The position numbers and the translations under genes were made by a program. The notes under the pieces were generated by a model, which saw only the letters and a program-made list of their open reading frames with translations, did not search any database and had not been told where the DNA came from. Positions 60,267 through 64,000 of a stretch of DNA of 64,000 bases are shown piece by piece; position 1 is the first letter of the stretch; every line of letters starts with the position of its first letter. Source of the DNA: Curtobacterium sp. 458 (GTDB lineage: Bacteria; Actinomycetota; Actinomycetes; Actinomycetales; Microbacteriaceae); NCBI RefSeq assembly GCF_030406605.1, contig NZ_CP129104.1, positions 2,493,830-2,557,829 of the forward strand, in the 5' to 3' direction.

Positions 60267-61796
60267 ATGCCTCACGCGCTCACGGCGGCCACCGCCCACA
60301 CGACCGTCCTCGCAGCAGAGGGGGGTGCAGCGCCGACCGTCGGCCCGTCCGGGCCGGTCGCGCAGCTGATCATCGCCGCGCTGATCGGCATCGTCGTCAT
60401 CATCGCGCTCATCACGTGGCTCAAGGTCCACCCGTTCATCGCCCTGACGATCGGCGCGCTCGGCGTCGGCATCGGTGCAGGGCTCGCCCCGGACAAGGCG
60501 GTCACGAGCTTCGGCAACGGGTTCGGTGCGACGATGACGAGCGTCGGCATCCTCGTCGGCCTCGGCTCGATGTTCGGCAAGCTCCTCGTCGACTCCGGTG
60601 CGGCCGACCGTGTGGTGGACACCCTCGTCCGGCGGTCGTCGAAGGCCGCACTGCCCTGGACCATGGCACTCATCGGCGCGCTGATCGGTCTGCCGATGTT
60701 CTTCGAGGTCGGTCTGGTCCTCCTCATCCCGATCATCGTGCTCGTGGCGAAGCGCAGTGACGTGCCGATCATGAAGATCGCGGTGCCCGCACTCGTCGGC
60801 CTGTCGACGATGCACGCCTTCGTGCCGCCGCACCCCGGTCCGCTCGTCGCGATCTCCACGGTGGGCGCGAACCTCGGCACGACCCTCGCCTTCGGCATCG
60901 TCCTGGCGATCCCGGTCATCGTGCTCGCCGGTCCGGTCTTCGCGCGCTTCGCCGCGCGCTGGGTCGACATCCCGGCCCCGGACATGTTCGGGTCGCGCGG
61001 ATCGGCCGGCGGTCACGACGACCCCGCCTCGGCCGGACGGGAGGCACGGCGCGGCCCCGCCACGCAGGACACGGCCTCCCTGCCGAACGGCAAGAGCGAC
61101 TTCACCCGCGTGATCAGCGAGCCGCGCAGCCCGTCGTTCACCACCGCGCTCGTCGGCATCCTCCTGCCGGTGGTCCTCATGCTCGCCCAGGCGATCCGCG
61201 AGGCCGTCGCGCCCGACGCCGCCGGATCGTGGGTGAGCGTGCTCGACTTCCTCGGGACGCCGATGATCGCGATCGGGATCGCGGCCGTCTTCGCGATGGT
61301 GTTCTTCGCGATCGGCGGCGGGATGGACCGCTCGGCCGTCGCGAAGTCGCTCGAGAGCGCGCTGCCGCCGGTGGCCGGGGTGCTGCTCATCGTGGGAGCC
61401 GGCGGTGGGTTCAAGCAGGTGCTCATCGACACCGGGATCGGCGGGGTCATCGCCGACGCCGTGAAGGACTCCGGCATCTCCGTGCTGCTCGTCGCCTGGG
61501 TGGTGTCGGCGCTCGTCCGGGTCGCGACGGGTTCGGCGACGGTCGCCACCGTGACGGCCGCGGGCATCATGGCGCCGATCGCGAGCGACCTGTCCCAGCC
61601 GATGACCTCGCTGCTCGTGCTCGCGATCGGTGCCGGGTCGGTGTTCCTGTCACACGTGAACGACGCCGGCTTCTGGCTGGTGAAGGGCTACCTCGGCACC
61701 ACGGTGGGGCAGACGTTCAAGACGTGGACGGTGCTGGAGTGCCTCATCTCGGTCTTCGGGCTCGGGGGCGTCCTGCTGGCCGGGGTGTTCCTGTGA
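60267..61796 (+). CDS. gntP: Gluconate permease, GntP family
   Basis: 509 residues, about 12-14 membrane segments. Motifs FFEVGLVLLIPI and HAFVPPHPGP, and FKQVLIDTGIGG, are those of GntP-type gluconate:H+ symporters. A hydrophilic insertion of about 45 residues (after AARWVDIPAPDMFG) contains a CGGACGGGAGGC-family element read in frame as AGREARRG, making it longer than the usual 440-460. ATG at 60267 has AGGAAGGGG upstream; ATG at 60243 is the alternative. Stop overlaps gntK as GTGA. Confidence 0.93.
   Translation: MPHALTAATAHTTVLAAEGGAAPTVGPSGPVAQLIIAALIGIVVIIALITWLKVHPFIALTIGALGVGIGAGLAPDKAVTSFGNGFGATMTSVGILVGLGSMFGKLLVDSGAADRVVDTLVRRSSKAALPWTMALIGALIGLPMFFEVGLVLLIPIIVLVAKRSDVPIMKIAVPALVGLSTMHAFVPPHPGPLVAISTVGANLGTTLAFGIVLAIPVIVLAGPVFARFAARWVDIPAPDMFGSRGSAGGHDDPASAGREARRGPATQDTASLPNGKSDFTRVISEPRSPSFTTALVGILLPVVLMLAQAIREAVAPDAAGSWVSVLDFLGTPMIAIGIAAVFAMVFFAIGGGMDRSAVAKSLESALPPVAGVLLIVGAGGGFKQVLIDTGIGGVIADAVKDSGISVLLVAWVVSALVRVATGSATVATVTAAGIMAPIASDLSQPMTSLLVLAIGAGSVFLSHVNDAGFWLVKGYLGTTVGQTFKTWTVLECLISVFGLGGVLLAGVFL
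61031..61058 (+). repeat. CGGACGGGAGGC-family element inside gntP
   Basis: GGACGGGAGGCACGG is the same 15-mer as at about 38450 and the complement of 59133. Here it falls in the hydrophilic loop of gntP and keeps the frame open. Confidence 0.65.
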
Positions 61797-62347
61797 CCTC
61801 GGGCGCGGGCGCGGGCGCGGGCGCCGGTCGGTCCGAGGTGCTGGACGCTCGCGTGCTCGTCGTCATGGGGGTGTCCGGCACCGGGAAGTCCACGGTCGCC
61901 GCGACCGTCGCCGAGCGCCTCGGATGGGACTTCGCGGAGGGTGACGCGATGCACCCGCGGTCGAACGTCGACAAGATGCAGGCCGGGACGCCGCTCACCG
62001 ACGAGGACCGGTGGCCGTGGCTCGACGTCGTGGCGGGGTGGATCCGGGACCACCTCGACGCCGGTACCCCTGGTGTCGTGACGTGCTCGGCGCTGAAGCG
62101 GTCGTACCGCGACGTGCTCCGCGCACCGGGGGTCGTCTTCGTCCACGTCGCGGGGGACGGTGCGCTCATCGCGGACCGGATGGCGGCGCGCTCGGGGCAC
62201 TTCATGCCGACCTCGCTCCTCGCCTCGCAGCTCGCGACGCTGGAGGTGCCGGGGGCGGACGAGGCGCACGTCACCGTCGCCGCGGACCGCACGCCGGAGG
62301 AGGAGGCCGACGAGGTGGTCGAGCGCCTCGGGCTCGGGGTGCACTGA
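61793..62347 (+). CDS. gntK: Gluconokinase
   Basis: 184-residue P-loop kinase that phosphorylates gluconate. Walker A GVSGTGKST (26-34), then FAEGDAMHPRSNVDKMQAG and TCSALKRSYRD, the usual gluconokinase substrate motifs. A short Gly/Ala leader (1-12) is extra. GTG overlaps the gntP stop (GTGA). A strong hairpin follows at 62368-62404. Confidence 0.94.
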   Translation: MTSGAGAGAGAGRSEVLDARVLVVMGVSGTGKSTVAATVAERLGWDFAEGDAMHPRSNVDKMQAGTPLTDEDRWPWLDVVAGWIRDHLDAGTPGVVTCSALKRSYRDVLRAPGVVFVHVAGDGALIADRMAARSGHFMPTSLLASQLATLEVPGADEAHVTVAADRTPEEEADEVVERLGLGVH

Positions 62348-62367
62348 AGCACTGTGCACCACTGCGC

Positions 62368-62404
62368 GGACGCGCCCCCTCCGGATCAGGGAGGGGGCGC
62401 GTCC
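62368..62404. terminator. Bidirectional hairpin between gntK and the GH43 gene
   Basis: 15-bp arms GGACGCGCCCCCTCC and its complement around GGATCAG. It separates stops at 62347 and 62426. Confidence 0.7.
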
Positions 62405-62425
62405 GCGTCCGGGTGCCCGGCTTGC

Positions 62426-64000
62426 TCAGGCCTTCGACACCATGATCCAGCTCACCTGGATGCCGTACTTCGTCGCCGGGCTGATGCGGAGGTCGACGAC
62501 GCCGTCCTTCCCGACCTTCGCGGTCGACGTCAGCGTGCGGAACGAGCCGTCGATCGGCTGCTCCGTCGCGACGGTCGTCCCGTTGACGCTGACGGCCGCC
62601 GCACGACCGGGAGCGCTCTTCGTCCACGGGTCCCAGAAGCCGACGTCCACGCGGTAGCGGCCCTTCCCGAGTCCGCCGAGCGCGTACTCGAGGTCGGTGG
62701 CGTCCGCCTGCCAGCGCACGGTCGACGTGATCGTCCCGCCGCTCGTGCCCGAGACGCCGCCGGTGGTGCCGAAGTACCCCCAGTGGTCCCCGGTCCGCGG
62801 GTCGGCGCCGAACCGCTGGTCGGCGACGCTGTTCAGCAACCGGTCGCCACGGCGTTGCAGGAACGCGAGGTCGGCAGCGTGGTCCGCGGTGCCCTGACCG
62901 TCCGGGGTGCTCGGACCACCGGCGTCGACGAAGTAGGCGAGGTGCTTCGGCAGCACCGTCACCGGGCGGGTGAACGTCCGACCGTCGTCGAGTGTCCCGG
63001 TGACGGTCTGCTCGCCGGCGGTCCGCAGTGCCGTCGCCGCCCAGGTGACGCGGTGGGTCTCCTGTCCACGTGTCCGGGTCGTGCCGCCCTCGCGGACGCT
63101 GACGCGCTTCGGCAGCGCGCCGGTGTCGCCGAGCGTGACCTGCCCGGGCACCGTGGTGGTCACCGTCCACGGAGCGTACGGGTGCAGGTCCGCGAGCGAC
63201 CACTCGCCGGCGTCGCACGAGAACGACATCGACCCGCCCTCACCGAACGTCACGGGCAGCCACACGCTCGGGGCGGTGCGGAGGTCCTCGGCGTTGTTCC
63301 ACCGGTCGCCGAGGTACACCACGCGACCGTCGCCGAGGTTCAGCAAGGACGTGCTCTGCGAGTCGCACGTCGTGTCCGCACCCGTGCCCGTCGCGGGGTT
63401 GCCGTGCGCGGTCCACGTGCCGAGGATGTCCGTCGCGGTGGCGTACGCCGCTGCGTTCGGTGCCCACCCCGTCGCTCCCGAGGTCACGAGGTAGTAGGTC
63501 CCACCCACCTTCGTGATGGCCGGAGCCTCGCGCTGCCCGCCGATCCACGGCTGCGGCCGGCGGAAGTCGACGCCCTCCACCGCCTTCGTCGGGTCGGCGG
63601 ACAGGTCCGTGTAGTCCGCGTCGAGCTTCGAGATGTAGAGCGTGAGGTTCTCCTCACTCGCGTACACGATGTACGCCGTACCGTCGTCGTCGACGAACAG
63701 GTTCATGTCACGGGCCATGCCGGGGGAGTCCGGCTGGTGGTTCGTCGGGTCGTCGGCCGGCACACGGTCGAGGCGGTACGAGTCGATGTACCGGAACGGC
63801 CCCGTGGGCGAGTCGGACACGGCCACACCGGCCTGCGCCTTCGCGTACTGCGCGTCGGACGAGTCGGTCGGCCCGTCGGCGTGCACCCACATGACCCACT
63901 GGCCGGTCTTCGCGTTGTGGATGACCTTCGGCCGCTCGAGGATCGCACCGGGGCGGGTGGTGCTCGGAGCGGTGACGCCGAGGTCGCGGTACACGGCGTC
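62426..64000 (-). CDS. GH43 family glycosidase with Ig-like and C-terminal binding domain (truncated by window edge)
   Basis: 525 codons are present; the signal peptide and first blades lie beyond the right edge. Visible five-bladed propeller parts: ERPKVIHNAKTG and MWVHADG, the acid/pKa motif MARDMNLFVDDDGTA, and QREAPAITKVGGTYYLVTSG with the catalytic Glu. Then a Big_4-type Ig-like domain (GTLDDGRTFTRPVTVLP) and a C-terminal beta-sandwich ending GIQVSWIMVSKA. The architecture suggests a secreted hydrolase of plant or fungal galactan/arabinan. It converges with gntK. Confidence 0.9.
   Translation of the reverse strand, partial: DAVYRDLGVTAPSTTRPGAILERPKVIHNAKTGQWVMWVHADGPTDSSDAQYAKAQAGVAVSDSPTGPFRYIDSYRLDRVPADDPTNHQPDSPGMARDMNLFVDDDGTAYIVYASEENLTLYISKLDADYTDLSADPTKAVEGVDFRRPQPWIGGQREAPAITKVGGTYYLVTSGATGWAPNAAAYATATDILGTWTAHGNPATGTGADTTCDSQSTSLLNLGDGRVVYLGDRWNNAEDLRTAPSVWLPVTFGEGGSMSFSCDAGEWSLADLHPYAPWTVTTTVPGQVTLGDTGALPKRVSVREGGTTRTRGQETHRVTWAATALRTAGEQTVTGTLDDGRTFTRPVTVLPKHLAYFVDAGGPSTPDGQGTADHAADLAFLQRRGDRLLNSVADQRFGADPRTGDHWGYFGTTGGVSGTSGGTITSTVRWQADATDLEYALGGLGKGRYRVDVGFWDPWTKSAPGRAAAVSVNGTTVATEQPIDGSFRTLTSTAKVGKDGVVDLRISPATKYGIQVSWIMVSKA

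Overview
This 64 kb window is chromosomal DNA from a high-GC actinobacterium. Gene content and order point to the family Microbacteriaceae, perhaps a Curtobacterium-like organism. That placement is inference, supported by the kgd, guaB1, SigR/RsrA-like and GlgE/GlgX genes and by the prfB-ftsE-ftsX-smpB-ssrA order. No integrase, transposase, phage gene, rRNA or tRNA is visible, so this looks like core chromosome with small accessory insertions.

Layout. 1-5192 (minus): glycogen/alpha-glucan genes glgX, glgE and the 5' part of glgB (runs off the left edge). 5271-10597 (plus): cysteine desulfurase, prfB, ftsE, ftsX, smpB and tmRNA. 10766-15126: an unknown protein with a lysine-rich repeat tail, an APC permease, and a divergent MmyB-type regulator/SDR pair. 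15140-22881: a flavin monooxygenase plus a homocysteine-synthase-like enzyme (probable organosulfur use), an amidohydrolase, a Nudix protein, an M50-like membrane protease and glmS. 23324-31242 (minus): a large LuxR-family ATPase regulator, hisN-like phosphatase, an inserted membrane protein gene, rsgA and aroA. 31357-32913 (plus): SigR-type sigma factor, its zinc anti-sigma factor and an acetyltransferase. 32980-41052: kgd, guaB1 and two CNNM/CBS membrane proteins. 41203-47448: ene-reductase and HAD hydrolase, divergent nnrD, a GT87-like membrane protein with a thiamine-binding-like protein, a zinc-ribbon protein and an MFS exporter. 47580-50895 (minus): a signalling operon of histidine kinase, an 18-codon mini-ORF, an unknown membrane protein and a response regulator. 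51182-54018 (minus): metY and metX. 54209-58968: acyltransferase, SDR, phosphoribosyltransferase/S51-like/ung operon and an acetyltransferase. 59308-62347: GntR repressor with divergent gluconate permease and gluconokinase. 62426-64000 (minus): a GH43 glycosidase that runs off the right edge.

How it works together. glgX-glgE-glgB make and trim glycogen-like alpha-glucan. metX and metY form homocysteine from homoserine. SigR-RsrA looks like a redox stress switch with an exact SigR-type promoter upstream. gntR-gntP-gntK is a self-contained gluconate module with a visible operator.

Three features recur across the window. (1) At least 16 genes have a TANNNT hexamer 5 to 9 bases before the start codon and no ribosome binding site, so leaderless transcription appears very common. 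(2) A GC-rich palindrome family built on CGGACGGGAGGC sits in many intergenic gaps and once inside gntP. (3) Most convergent or spaced gene ends carry strong GC hairpins without a U-tract.
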